DNA of 64,000 nucleotides from Mesorhizobium sp. INR15 (GTDB lineage Bacteria > Pseudomonadota > Alphaproteobacteria > Rhizobiales > Rhizobiaceae), in NCBI RefSeq assembly GCF_015500075.1, contig NZ_CP045496.1:4908001-4972000 (forward strand), written 5' to 3'. A program made the translations under genes and the position numbers. Positions 34,387-43,101 of the stretch are shown one piece after another. The notes under the pieces are model-generated. The model saw nothing but the letters and a program-made list of their open reading frames with translations. It had not been told where the DNA came from and ran no database searches. Positions within the stretch are counted from its first letter, which is position 1; every line of letters starts with the position of its first letter.

Positions 34387-34854
34387 ATGGCTGACCTCAA
34401 CCTAGGCGATCCTGCACCGCAATTCGACCTCCCGCGAGATGGCGGCGGATCAGTCAGCCTTGCCGCATCCTCCGGCAAGCCCGTTGTGCTCTATTTCTAT
34501 CCGCAAGACGACACAACAAGCTGCACGCAAGAGGCCATCAGCTTTTCGCAGCTGAAGCCGGAATTCGAGAAGGCAGGCGCCGTCGTGATCGGCCTGTCGC
34601 CCGACACGGTCAAGAAGCACGACAAGTTCAAGTCGAAATACAATCTCACCATCGATCTCGCCGCCGACGAGGAGCGCAAGGTGATCGAGGCCTACCATCT
34701 GTGGGTCGAGAAATCGATGTATGGCCGCAACTACATGGGTGTCGAGCGCGCGACATTCCTGATCGGCCGCGATGGGCGGATCGCCAGGATCTGGCGCAAG
34801 GTTCGGGTCAAGGGCCATGCGGAAGAGGTTCTGGAAGCTGTCCGCGCCCTTTGA
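34387..34854 (+). CDS. bcp: Thioredoxin-dependent peroxiredoxin, Bcp/PrxQ type
   Basis: A 155-residue thiol peroxidase that reduces peroxides. It begins MADLNLGDPAPQFDLPRDGG. The peroxidatic Cys46 is in YFYPQDDTTSCTQEA; in many Bcp proteins a resolving Cys stands five residues later, but here that position (51) is Ile, so it should act as a 1-Cys enzyme or use another partner thiol. ATG 34387; the open frame upstream has no family similarity. Possible weak terminator at 34861-34881. Confidence 0.93.
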   Translation: MADLNLGDPAPQFDLPRDGGGSVSLAASSGKPVVLYFYPQDDTTSCTQEAISFSQLKPEFEKAGAVVIGLSPDTVKKHDKFKSKYNLTIDLAADEERKVIEAYHLWVEKSMYGRNYMGVERATFLIGRDGRIARIWRKVRVKGHAEEVLEAVRAL

Positions 34855-34860
34855 TGGCTC

Positions 34861-34881
34861 CCCCTGGCACTAAGCCAGGGG
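34861..34881 (+). terminator. Hairpin after bcp
   Basis: An 8-bp perfect stem (34861-34868 with 34874-34881, five-base loop) begins 6 bases after the bcp stop. The only T-rich tract (CTTTTGG) is about 17 bases further on, so termination efficiency may be moderate. Confidence 0.4.
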
Positions 34882-35030
34882 ACATCCAGGGGCGTCTTTT
34901 GGAAATCCTCGTGCAACCTTTTGCCCGCGCCGCGTGCATTAATTCCGGCGCACTCAATTCGGCAAAACTTTGTTAACCCTAATAATGTGTAATCAAGCTG
35001 TCGTGGTGTCGTAAACGAAAGCTTGGTCCC

Positions 35031-36329
35031 GTGAACGTAACCGGTCAGTCAGCAGTATTCGGCAGGCGCAAGGAGCCCCATACGGTCATCATCGCCCGGG
35101 GCAATGAAATCAGGCACTTTACGGTAAGACCCTGGCTGGTCGCGGTTCTCGGCTCCGCCCTGGCGGCGATCGCTATTGGCTACCTCCTGGCAACCTCCTA
35201 TCTCGTGCTGCGCGACGACCTGATCGGCGCGACCACGGCGCGCCAGGCGCGCATGCAGCAGGCCTATGAGGACCGTATTTCGGCGCTTCGCGCGCAGGTC
35301 GACCGCATCACCAGCCGGCAATTGCTCGACCAGCGGCTGATGGAAACCAAGGTCAGCGAATTGATCGAACGCCAGAGCCAGCTGAGCCAGCGCCATGGCC
35401 GTCTCGGGCCACTGCTCGAGCGCGCCGAGAACGAGGTCGGAACGGCACCCGTCGCGGATCCGGCCGCGGTTGCAAAACCGGACAAACGCGCGGAAGTGAC
35501 CGGCAGCATCAGCCAGGCTCCGCAAAACTATGCGGTCGCCAGTCTGAGCGCCAATCCGGGCGACGGCGACACAAGGCCGTTCTCGCTTTGGTCGACCCGC
35601 TCCGAGCCGCTGCCAAATGATTCCGCCGCCGATCGCGCCGACAAATTGTTCGTGTCGATCAACCAGTCCCTGAAATCGATCGAGAGCGAGCAGCTGACCC
35701 GCATCAGCACGCTTGCCGACAACGCCTACAAGAATGCCGACGCCATCACACAGGCGCTGGAGGCCGCCGGCCTGCCGGTGGACAGCGACTTTGGCAAGAG
35801 CGATGCCGGCGGCCCGCTGATTCCGCTCGACAGCTCGATGATCTTCGACAGCAAGGTCAAGGAGCTCGACGAGGCGCTGGACACGCTCGATGAGCTCAAG
35901 AAGGAAGCGCGCCAGCTGCCGCTCACCAACCCTGCCCCCGGCCATTCCGTGACCAGCCCGTTCGGGGTGCGCACCGACCCTATCCTGGGTACAGCCGCGC
36001 TGCATTCCGGCATGGATTTCAGGGCACCGATCGGCATGTCCGCCAAGGTCACAGCGCCCGGCATCGTCACCAAGGCCGGTTGGAACGGCGGTTACGGCCG
36101 CATGGTGGAAGTCGACCACGGCAATGGTTTCGCGACACGCTATGGCCATTTGAGCGAGATCGACGTGACCGTCGGTCAGAAGCTCGATGCCGGCGCCATC
36201 ATCGGCAAGACCGGCAGCAGTGGCCGCTCGACCGGTCCGCATCTGCATTACGAGGTTCGCCACAACGGTGAGGCGATCGATCCGTTGCGCTTCCTGACCG
36301 TCGGCAGGAAAGTCGCGCAGTATCTGTAA
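35031..36329 (+). CDS. M23-family peptidoglycan endopeptidase/activator
   Basis: A 432-residue membrane-anchored periplasmic protein. One hydrophobic segment at about residues 34-56 is followed by a coiled-coil-rich region (about 70-135) and a C-terminal LytM/M23 domain (about 310-420). The zinc-ligand motifs are complete: HSGMDFRAPIG (H and D) and THLHYEVRHNG-type GPHLHYEVRHNG (H-x-H). It probably cleaves peptide cross-links or activates amidases in cell division or envelope growth. The start is GTG 35031; no better ATG is near. Confidence 0.9.
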   Translation: MNVTGQSAVFGRRKEPHTVIIARGNEIRHFTVRPWLVAVLGSALAAIAIGYLLATSYLVLRDDLIGATTARQARMQQAYEDRISALRAQVDRITSRQLLDQRLMETKVSELIERQSQLSQRHGRLGPLLERAENEVGTAPVADPAAVAKPDKRAEVTGSISQAPQNYAVASLSANPGDGDTRPFSLWSTRSEPLPNDSAADRADKLFVSINQSLKSIESEQLTRISTLADNAYKNADAITQALEAAGLPVDSDFGKSDAGGPLIPLDSSMIFDSKVKELDEALDTLDELKKEARQLPLTNPAPGHSVTSPFGVRTDPILGTAALHSGMDFRAPIGMSAKVTAPGIVTKAGWNGGYGRMVEVDHGNGFATRYGHLSEIDVTVGQKLDAGAIIGKTGSSGRSTGPHLHYEVRHNGEAIDPLRFLTVGRKVAQYL

Positions 36330-36356
36330 GGCGGAGTCTGATCCTGTCTGTCACGG

Positions 36357-37595
36357 TCAGGCGAATTCTTCCCCCCGCATCGACAGGAACATCGTCGCCG
36401 CTGAAGCCAAAGTGGCGGCACCGATTTTCAAAGCGGCTTCATCGACACGAAACCGGGCGTGGTGAAGCGGAAAGACCGACCCGACCTCTTCGTTACGAAT
36501 CCCCAGCCGGAAATAGACCGACGGGCGCTTCTCGCTGTAGTAGCCAAAGTCGTCCGCAATGGTCCAACCCGGTGTGCTGAGAACATTGTCGGCCCCGATG
36601 CAGGCTTTGGCGCTGGCGACAATCAGCTCTGTCATCTCGACATCGTTGACGACGCCTGGCTCGCCCTTGTGAAGGTCGACCTGAGCACTGGCGCCGTGGC
36701 TCGCCGCTATTCCCTCCGATACCGCGCGGACGCGGCGCCAAGCGTGCTCGCGGGTTGCATCGCTGCCGCTGCGGATGGTCCCTTTCAGCGTGACCCTGCC
36801 AGCGATCACATTGTAGGCGCTGCCGCCCTGGATGGTCGTCACCGATATGACCAGGGGATCGTAAGGATCGATCTCGCGTGAGACGATCTTCTGCAGTTCG
36901 CCCACGATGGAGCACGCCACGGCAATCGCGTCGACACCTTCATAGGGCTTCGCCGCATGCGCGGCCGAGCCTGTGACGACAATATCAAACGTATCGCAGG
37001 CAAGTGTGTATGGACCGGAGGCGACCGCGACCTTGCCGGATGGTGTATAGGGATCGACATGAATGCAGATCGCGGCATCGACGTCGTCGAGAAGCCCCTC
37101 CTCCACCACACGTCTCCCGCCTGACGGCTCGTCCTCCTCGGCCGGCTGGAAGATGAGCCGCACCGTACCGCCAAAATCAGCCCTTGATCGGTGAAGATGC
37201 GCGGCAGCCGCAAAGCCCATCGACGCGTGGGCGTCATGACCGCAGGCGTGCATCACGCCGGGGTTGATCGACGCGAATTCGACTCCGGATTCCTCCTCGA
37301 TAGGCAAGGCATCGATGTCGACACGGATGGCCAGTTTGCGGTTCGACGGTGCGCCTGTGCCAACGATGTCAACCGCCAGACCGTAGCCCGCGACATCACG
37401 AACATCAGCGATGCCTTCACCAGCCAGCATCCGCCGCAAATAGCGCTGCGTGTTCGCTTCCTGGTTCGACAACTCGGGATTGCGGTGCAGATGGCGGCGG
37501 ATCTCGATCATCCGATCGAGAATTCCCGTGTCGATATCGGCCGCGATGGGCGCTGCGGCAGCGCCTGTCATGGTTTGCCCCTCAGGATTTGACAT
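36357..37595 (-). CDS. M20D-family amidohydrolase
   Basis: A 412-residue zinc- or manganese-dependent amidohydrolase related to hippurate hydrolase, N-acyl-amino-acid deacylases and IAA-amino acid hydrolases. Visible motifs are IRRHLHRNPELSNQEANT, VMHACGHDAHASMGFAAAAH (metal ligands, about residues 105-125), IFQPAEEDEPSGGRRVVEEG (catalytic Glu pair) and GPYTLACDTFDIVVTGSAAHAA (dimerisation domain start). It overlaps the upstream M24 gene by 14 bases, so both are one unit. The acyl substrate is unknown. Confidence 0.88.
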   Translation of the reverse strand: MSNPEGQTMTGAAAAPIAADIDTGILDRMIEIRRHLHRNPELSNQEANTQRYLRRMLAGEGIADVRDVAGYGLAVDIVGTGAPSNRKLAIRVDIDALPIEEESGVEFASINPGVMHACGHDAHASMGFAAAAHLHRSRADFGGTVRLIFQPAEEDEPSGGRRVVEEGLLDDVDAAICIHVDPYTPSGKVAVASGPYTLACDTFDIVVTGSAAHAAKPYEGVDAIAVACSIVGELQKIVSREIDPYDPLVISVTTIQGGSAYNVIAGRVTLKGTIRSGSDATREHAWRRVRAVSEGIAASHGASAQVDLHKGEPGVVNDVEMTELIVASAKACIGADNVLSTPGWTIADDFGYYSEKRPSVYFRLGIRNEEVGSVFPLHHARFRVDEAALKIGAATLASAATMFLSMRGEEFA

Positions 37596-38760
37596 GAATC
37601 TCCCTGGGAAATTTGGTCAGGGTCTCGTTGCCAGTTTCGGTGACCAGGATGGTTTCACTGATCTCGATGCCCCAGCCATCCATCCACATGCCGAGGATGG
37701 AGTGAACGACGTTGCCTGATACAAGCACTGTCTTGTCCCCTTGCCTCAGACTGATCGTGTGTTCGCCCCAGTCCGGGGGATAGGCAACGCCGATGGAATA
37801 GCCGATGCGCGACTCTTTCTTGAGACCGTAGCGTTGAATTACCTTGCGCCAGGCGGCTTCGACCGCTTCGGCTGTCGTTCCTGGCCTTACCGCATCGAGC
37901 ACCGCGTCCATGCCTTCGATCACCGCCTTTGCCGTGTCCGAAACATTTGCCGGCGTCTTGCCGAGTTGCATGGTCCGCGCGAGCCCGGCGGCATAGCGGC
38001 GGCAGACGCCGGCGAGTTCCAGAGCGATCGTCTCGTTGTCTCCGAACCGCCTGTCGCTCCACATGATGTGCGGCGCGGATGCATTCTCACCGCCGAGGAT
38101 TGTCGGGGGAAGCGCGGTGATGTCGCCGGCGAAATCGGGGCTGCCGGCGATCTGGGCCGCCTGGATGGCGGCGATGGCGTCGCACTCGCGAACCCCTGGC
38201 GCGATGACTTCGAAGGCTCGCGTGACCGCTGCTTCGGCCAAGGTCGATGCCTTGCGCAGATAGTCGATCTCGGGTGCCGATTTGACGGCGCGTATCCAGT
38301 TCACCAGGAGATCGGCATCATGCCATTTTGCATTGGGAAGTCCGGCGACGAGCCTGGCATGCGCTTTTGGCGAGAAATAATAGGCTTCGAGTTCGATGCC
38401 GATATGCCTGGTGCCCCAGCCGTTCGCGACGATCCAGGCAGCAATCCAGTCCATGGGATGGCGATCTGCGCGCTGAACGTGATCCTCGGGGAAACCGACG
38501 ACATTCTCGGGCTTCATCCAGGCCGTCAGAAGGCCGCCCGCGGCATCCATCGCGCGCCCTATCCAGACCGGCTCGATCTCCTCGAGCGGAACGAGCACCA
38601 CCTGGGGCGTGTAGAAGGACCAGCCATCATAGCCGGTGATGTAGTGCTGGTTGGCAACGTCGTTGACGACAAGCAGTTCGAGGCCGCGCCTCGCCATCTC
38701 GGCACGGATCTTTCGAAGCCGCTGCTGATACTCGTCGCGCGCGAATGGCAGTTCGATCAT
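37582..38760 (-). CDS. M24-family hydrolase similar to ectoine hydrolase DoeA
   Basis: A 392-residue pita-bread-fold (M24) protein with an N-terminal creatinase-like domain (1-160) and a catalytic domain. The sequence resembles DoeA/EutD ectoine hydrolases from memory: LPFARDEYQQRLRKIRAEM, YITGYDGWSFYTPQVVL, WMKPENVVGFPEDHVQRADR, SYPPDWGEHTISLR-like AYPPDWGEHTISLR and GIEISETILVTETG. The usual ectoine catabolic partners (EutE/DoeB, transaminase, EhuABCD) are absent; the coupled gene is an M20 amidohydrolase, so substrate is open: ectoine, a proline dipeptide or an N-acyl compound. Divergent from ROK1. Confidence 0.75.
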   Translation of the reverse strand: MIELPFARDEYQQRLRKIRAEMARRGLELLVVNDVANQHYITGYDGWSFYTPQVVLVPLEEIEPVWIGRAMDAAGGLLTAWMKPENVVGFPEDHVQRADRHPMDWIAAWIVANGWGTRHIGIELEAYYFSPKAHARLVAGLPNAKWHDADLLVNWIRAVKSAPEIDYLRKASTLAEAAVTRAFEVIAPGVRECDAIAAIQAAQIAGSPDFAGDITALPPTILGGENASAPHIMWSDRRFGDNETIALELAGVCRRYAAGLARTMQLGKTPANVSDTAKAVIEGMDAVLDAVRPGTTAEAVEAAWRKVIQRYGLKKESRIGYSIGVAYPPDWGEHTISLRQGDKTVLVSGNVVHSILGMWMDGWGIEISETILVTETGNETLTKFPREIHVKS

Positions 38761-38971
38761 CTTTTCTCCATGCGTAGCTCGATGGCCGGTTTTTGGTCTC
38801 AGGCACCAATGAAGCGGTTTCCCCGCGTCGGCAATCAGCCAAGGGCAGCATGTGAGCAGGTCCTAAACCCGCCACGCCGATCCCTCACCTGAGCAGTGAA
38901 ATTATTTTTGAATTCCATTTGACTGAATAAATAGCGGATGCGAAGCTGATCTCTCCTAGGGGACGCAAGGC
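38761..38971. promoter_or_regulatory. Divergent control region between the M24 gene and ROK1
   Basis: A 211-base region that must hold both start sites. Its AT-rich part contains the 32-bp element at 38903-38934 that is shared with the promoter of the minus-strand oligosaccharide operon at 53699-53730. Confidence 0.5.
38903..38934 (-). promoter_or_regulatory. Shared 32-bp element, copy A
   Basis: By hand alignment 23 of 32 positions are identical to the element at 53699-53730 (both start ATTTTTGAA and end AATAG), in the same polarity. It lies 37-69 bases upstream of ROK1 and about 142 bases upstream of the M24 gene. It may be an operator for one of the two ROK regulators; it also looks like an AT-rich promoter region. 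Confidence 0.4.
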
Positions 38972-40138
38972 ATGGCACTGCGGGGGACCAATCAGGAATT
39001 CGGGCGGCCGTACAACCGGCGCATCGTGCTTGAGTCCATCCGCCTTCATGGCCCGATCGCGCGCGGCGATATCGCAAGCCGGGTCGGGCTCACTGTCCAG
39101 ACCGTGTCGACCATTGTCCGCGAGCTGGAAGAGCACGGCTACATCCTTTCCCTGCGCGAAGAGCCGAAAGGGCGCGGCTTGCCGCCGGCAACACTCAGGA
39201 TCAATCCCGAGGGCGGCTATGCCGTCGGTGTCCACATCACGCCGCTTGGCATCAACGCCGCGCTGATCAATCTCAGCGGCGACGTTATCGAAAGCAGTTA
39301 CCGCGAAGCTCCAAACGCTACGCCCGACCACGCGTTCGAGTTGATCGCGGCCATGGTCGTCGACCTGACCAGATTGCGGGCAGGAGGACGCGTTCTCGGC
39401 GTCGGCATGGCCCTGCCCGGCCCGTTCGGTGTCGAGTCCATGAGCTTTGTCGGTCCAACCACCATGACCGGCTGGAAAGACGTGGCGCTGCGCGAGCGGC
39501 TGGCGGCCTCGACCGGGCTGCCGGCGTTTTTCGAGACCGACATGGCCGCCGCCGCCATGGGCGAGCGCCTTTATGGGCTGGGCGCTCAGTATTCCGAATA
39601 TTACTATCTCTATTTCGGCGTCGGCCTCGGCGGCGTGATGGTGCATGACGGCAGCGTGCTGCGTGGTGCCTGGGGCAATGCCGGCGAAGTCGGGCACATT
39701 CCTGTCGTCCCCGGCGGCGAGCCCTGTCCTTGCGGCAACAGCGGCTGCCTCGAAAGATATCTCTCGCTTGAAGCGCTGCGGCGCTGGAATGGCAGCGAAG
39801 CCGACTGGGTAAGCGAGGTCGCCCCCATCTTCCACAACGCCATCGCCATTATCGAGAACCTGTTCGACCCAGAGACCGTCATCTTGGGCGGGCTGGCTTC
39901 CATCGACCTGCTCGAACGCCTTGCCGGCTCCACCGCCCACCTGCACAACTCCGTCTCCGCGCGAAACGACCGCACGACACCACGGATCGTCGTCGCACGC
40001 GGCGGCCAGCACTCGGTGATGCGTGGGGCCGCCGCACTTGCCGTTTCGGGTGTGCTCTCGCCACGCTTCGGCCAGATATTCACCGCCGACCGCGAACGCG
40101 GTCGCGATCTTCTGACAGGTAAGGAGATTGCAGCATGA
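38972..40138 (+). CDS. ROK-family transcriptional regulator (ROK1)
   Basis: A 388-residue regulator with an N-terminal winged HTH (about residues 17-70; GPIARGDIASRVGLTVQTVSTIV) and a C-terminal sugar-binding ROK domain. ROK signatures are visible: AMALPGPFG, TDMAAAAMGERLYG, GVGLGGVMVHDGSVLRG and the zinc motif PCPCGNSGCLERYLS. The last supports a NagC/XylR-like repressor, not a sugar kinase. The stop overlaps the start of the ABC ATPase by 4 bases, so it is the first gene of a sugar-uptake operon and probably regulates it. Confidence 0.92.
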   Translation: MALRGTNQEFGRPYNRRIVLESIRLHGPIARGDIASRVGLTVQTVSTIVRELEEHGYILSLREEPKGRGLPPATLRINPEGGYAVGVHITPLGINAALINLSGDVIESSYREAPNATPDHAFELIAAMVVDLTRLRAGGRVLGVGMALPGPFGVESMSFVGPTTMTGWKDVALRERLAASTGLPAFFETDMAAAAMGERLYGLGAQYSEYYYLYFGVGLGGVMVHDGSVLRGAWGNAGEVGHIPVVPGGEPCPCGNSGCLERYLSLEALRRWNGSEADWVSEVAPIFHNAIAIIENLFDPETVILGGLASIDLLERLAGSTAHLHNSVSARNDRTTPRIVVARGGQHSVMRGAAALAVSGVLSPRFGQIFTADRERGRDLLTGKEIAA

Positions 40139-40899
40139 GTGAACCTCTGCTGGTGCTTGACAATGTGACCAAGAACTATGGCGCGATCGAAGCGCTGAAG
40201 GGGATCAGCTTCTCGATCAGCCGCGGCGAAGTCGTGGCGTTGCTGGGTGACAACGGCGCCGGCAAGTCAACGCTGGTCAAGATCATTGCCGGCGGCCTCG
40301 AGCCGACCTCCGGCCGCATGCTGTTCGAGGGCAAGGAGTTCCTGGCCAGATCCCCGGCCGAGGCCAAGGCGGCCGGTATCGAAACCGTCTACCAGGACCT
40401 CTCGCTCTGCACCAATGTTGACGTCGTGGCCAATTTCTTCATGGGCCGCGAAATCACTAGGAAGGTTCTTGGCATTCCCGTGCTTGATGAGCGCGCGATG
40501 GAGCACGTGGTCGAAAAGGCACTGGCCAGCGCCGGCACCCGCATCCCGTCGCTGCGCGCCAATGTCGAACACCTCTCGGGCGGCCAGCGGCAAGCCATCG
40601 AACTCAACCGGTTCGTCCACTGGGGCGGCAAGCTGGTGCTTCTCGACGAGCCGTTCGCGGCACTCGGCGTCGAGCAGACGCGGCGCGGTCTCGACATGAT
40701 CCGCCAGGTGGCGAGCCAGGGCATCGGTGTCGTCATCATCACCCACATCATGCAACAGGCCTTTCAGGTCGCCGACCGGATCGTGGTGATCCGCCAAGGC
40801 GTCGTGGCAGGCGATGTCGCACGCAACAAGACAAGTCCCGATGCGGTGATCAACATGATCACCGGTGAGACGCTTGCCGGTGCCGGACCGGCAGGTTGA
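40135..40899 (+). CDS. Sugar ABC transporter ATPase (CUT2, single-domain FrcA type)
   Basis: A 254-residue ATPase of a sugar importer. Walker A GDNGAGKST (about residues 38-46), Q-loop VYQDLSL, signature HLSGGQRQAIE, Walker B LVLLDEPFAAL and H-loop VIITHIMQQ are all intact. It has one ATPase domain, as FrcA, not two as in RbsA/XylG, and so should act as a homodimer. Its start overlaps the ROK1 stop (ATGA). The binding protein and permease follow in the same operon. Confidence 0.92.
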   Translation: MSEPLLVLDNVTKNYGAIEALKGISFSISRGEVVALLGDNGAGKSTLVKIIAGGLEPTSGRMLFEGKEFLARSPAEAKAAGIETVYQDLSLCTNVDVVANFFMGREITRKVLGIPVLDERAMEHVVEKALASAGTRIPSLRANVEHLSGGQRQAIELNRFVHWGGKLVLLDEPFAALGVEQTRRGLDMIRQVASQGIGVVIITHIMQQAFQVADRIVVIRQGVVAGDVARNKTSPDAVINMITGETLAGAGPAG

Positions 40900-40939
40900 G
40901 GGACAAAGAGAGGGGTCCGGCTTAACAGGAGCGAACGAC

Positions 40940-41980
40940 ATGAAGCGAATACTTCTTGCTCTCTTCGGTATCCTGGCACTGGCCTTTGCCACGCTTATGC
41001 CGGCATTCGCGCAGTCCAAGGGAACCGTCTATTACATGGTGCCGACATTGCTCGATGAGTTCCAGACCGGCTCGGTGAGCGCGCTGGAGCTGTTCCTGAA
41101 GCAGGTCGGCTATGAGATGAAGACGCTGAACGCCGACAACAAGACCGACGCGCAGCAGTCGCAGATGAACGACGTCATTGCGCTGAAGCCGTCCGCGATC
41201 ATCCTGGCCGCCGTCGATTTCAACGCGCTGAAACCATCCATCGAAGCAGCGCGCGCCGCCGGTATTCCGGTGGTCGAGTTCGACCGTCAGATTACCTCGA
41301 CACCCTCCGACTTCACGTCGGTCGCGGGAACCATCGAGATCGGCTATGTCGCCGCTGATCAAGCCGAGAAGCTTCTGAAGGCCAAGAACGGCTCGGTGAA
41401 AGGCAAGGTCCTGCAGGTGCTGGGTGACCCCGGCGATCCCTACACGCTCGACATCCAGAAGGGCTTTGAGGAGAAGATGAAGGCGTTCCCGGACGTCAAG
41501 ATCATCTCGCTTCCGGCCATGCAGTGGGAAGCCAGCAACGCCGGCACCATTGTTGCGGACCAGATGCTTGCCAACCCCGATATCGACCTGATCTTCAGCC
41601 ATGCCGCTCACCTGTCGGTCGCTGCCGTCGCCTCGCTTGAGTCCGCCGGCAAGAAGCCGGGCGATGTGATGCTGATGAGCTCGAACGGCGCGCCGGTCGG
41701 CCTCGACCTGATCCGCAAGGGTTGGCTCAATGTCGAAGTCGAGCAGCCGCTCTACGCCCAAGCCGCCGCGGTTGCCATGTTCATGGACAAGATCGCCAAG
41801 AAGGAAGAAATCAAGCCCGGCGAATATGACGTGCTCGGTTTGAAATCGACCGTAACCAAGGAGACCTGGGGCCCGAACATCAAGATCCCGGGTGCCGCGA
41901 TCACCAAGGAAAATGTCGACAATCCGGCCTTCTGGGGCAACCAGAAGCCGCCGACGGATACCGTCAAGTCGGTCGAATAG
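40940..41980 (+). CDS. Periplasmic sugar-binding protein (CUT2)
   Basis: A 346-residue substrate-binding protein with a Sec signal peptide (MKRILLALFGILALAFATLM, cleavage after AFA about residue 24). The mature part is the Peripla_BP_4 ribose-binding fold: YMVPTLLDEFQTGSVSALE at the N-terminus, SQMNDVIALKPSAIILAAVD, IPVVEFDRQI and DPGDPYTLD-like landmarks. ATG 40940 has an AGGAGCG ribosome-binding site; the open frame to 40865 lies in the preceding intergenic region. The sugar is unknown; the operon SDR suggests a polyol or oxidised sugar. Confidence 0.92.
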   Translation: MKRILLALFGILALAFATLMPAFAQSKGTVYYMVPTLLDEFQTGSVSALELFLKQVGYEMKTLNADNKTDAQQSQMNDVIALKPSAIILAAVDFNALKPSIEAARAAGIPVVEFDRQITSTPSDFTSVAGTIEIGYVAADQAEKLLKAKNGSVKGKVLQVLGDPGDPYTLDIQKGFEEKMKAFPDVKIISLPAMQWEASNAGTIVADQMLANPDIDLIFSHAAHLSVAAVASLESAGKKPGDVMLMSSNGAPVGLDLIRKGWLNVEVEQPLYAQAAAVAMFMDKIAKKEEIKPGEYDVLGLKSTVTKETWGPNIKIPGAAITKENVDNPAFWGNQKPPTDTVKSVE

Positions 41981-41991
41981 GCACGTCGCAC

Positions 41992-42026
41992 AGGTGGCTC
42001 CGGGCCAAAGCGGCCCGGAGCCACCT
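41992..42026 (+). repeat. Strong intercistronic hairpin after the binding-protein gene
   Basis: A perfect 15-bp inverted repeat (41992-42006 and 42012-42026, five-base loop), 11 bases after the binding-protein stop and 80 bases before the permease start. There is no T-run. Such hairpins between binding-protein and permease genes stabilise the upstream mRNA or cause partial termination, so the binding protein is made in excess. Confidence 0.75.
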
Positions 42027-42046
42027 CCCGCATTTCTCATCCGCGC

Positions 42047-42085
42047 ATGATCCTTTCCGGGAATCGGATTGATTCCCGGAAGGCG
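42047..42085 (+). repeat. Interspersed palindromic element 3
   Basis: An 11-bp perfect inverted repeat (42055-42065 and 42071-42081, loop ggatt) preceded by GCATGATCC, resembling common rhizobial intergenic palindromes of the GCATGATCCTTTCCG type. It forms a second hairpin before the permease gene and may be one end of a degraded repeat element. Confidence 0.5.
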
Positions 42086-42105
42086 TGCGCCAACCGGATC
42101 GGCCC

Positions 42106-43101
42106 ATGAACCCGCGCACCCGCCACGCCCTCGAGTTCATCCTCGACAACCTTGTCTGGTTCATGCTGCTGTTCGTTCTGGTGATCTTCTCGTTGCTGAT
42201 CCCGAACTATTTCCAGCTCGGCATTTTCGCCAACATCATCGAGGCCTCCAGCGTGCTCGGCGTCATGTCGATCGGCCTGGCGCTGGTCATCATCGCCGGC
42301 CACATGGACCTGTCGGTCGAATCCGTGGCGGCGCTCAGCGCGATGGCGGTCGGCATCCTGTTCTGCTCGTCGGGCATAGGCCTTGGCGTTCAATTGCATC
42401 CGGAATGGCTGATGGTCCCGGTGTCGCTGCTGCTCGCCCTTGCTGTCGGCGGCCTGATCGGCGCCTTCAACGGTTATCTCGTGGTGCGGGTCAAGATGAG
42501 CGCCTTCATCATCACGCTTGCATCCTATATCTGGGTGCGCGGCCTGGTGCTTGTCATCTCCGGCGGCCGCTCTGCGCAGGATCTGGCACCAGCCATCCGC
42601 TGGTTCGGTATCCAGCGCCTGCTTGGCCTGCCGCTCACCGCCTGGATCGCCATCGCTTGTTTCGTCATCTTCTCGCTGATCATGGCCAAGACACCGTTTG
42701 GCAGGCATCTGGTGATGATCGGCGGCAACGAGACGGCGACCTTCCGCGCCGGCATCCGCGTCAACCGCAACCTGATCATCGCCTTCGTGCTTGCCGGGGC
42801 CATCGCGGGTCTTGCCGGCTGGCTGCTGGCAATCCGCACCTCTGGCGCCACCGCCAATCTCGGCGTCGGCCTGCTGTTCAACGCCTTTGCCGCCGTCGTC
42901 ATCGGCGGTGTCAGCCTGAAGGGCGGTGTCGGCACCCTCCCCGGCGTCTACGCTGGTGTGCTGCTGCTTTCGGCGATCAACACGGCGATCAATCTCATGG
43001 GCCTGCCCGCCAATTTCACCCAGGTCATCCATGGCCTGCTGGTGCTGGCCGCCGTGCTGCTCGACGCCTTCAAGCAAACCATTCGGCAGAGGCTGGCATG
43101 A
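42106..43101 (+). CDS. Sugar ABC transporter permease (CUT2)
   Basis: A 331-residue inner-membrane permease of the RbsC/FrcC type with about 8-10 hydrophobic helices. The GHMDLSVESVAALSAM segment (about 70-85) and AFAAVVIGGVSLKGGVGTLPGVYAGVLLL (about 260-288, containing the conserved GG..S..GG..G ATPase-coupling motif, quoted in part) are family landmarks. Taken from ATG 42106. Its stop overlaps the SDR start (ATGA). Confidence 0.92.
   Translation: MNPRTRHALEFILDNLVWFMLLFVLVIFSLLIPNYFQLGIFANIIEASSVLGVMSIGLALVIIAGHMDLSVESVAALSAMAVGILFCSSGIGLGVQLHPEWLMVPVSLLLALAVGGLIGAFNGYLVVRVKMSAFIITLASYIWVRGLVLVISGGRSAQDLAPAIRWFGIQRLLGLPLTAWIAIACFVIFSLIMAKTPFGRHLVMIGGNETATFRAGIRVNRNLIIAFVLAGAIAGLAGWLLAIRTSGATANLGVGLLFNAFAAVVIGGVSLKGGVGTLPGVYAGVLLLSAINTAINLMGLPANFTQVIHGLLVLAAVLLDAFKQTIRQRLA

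Noticed and set aside
36357..38760. A complete ectoine degradation operon
   Set aside because: Only the M24 enzyme resembles this pathway; the partner is an M20D hydrolase and not the AstE-like deacetylase, and neither the transporter nor aminotransferase is present.
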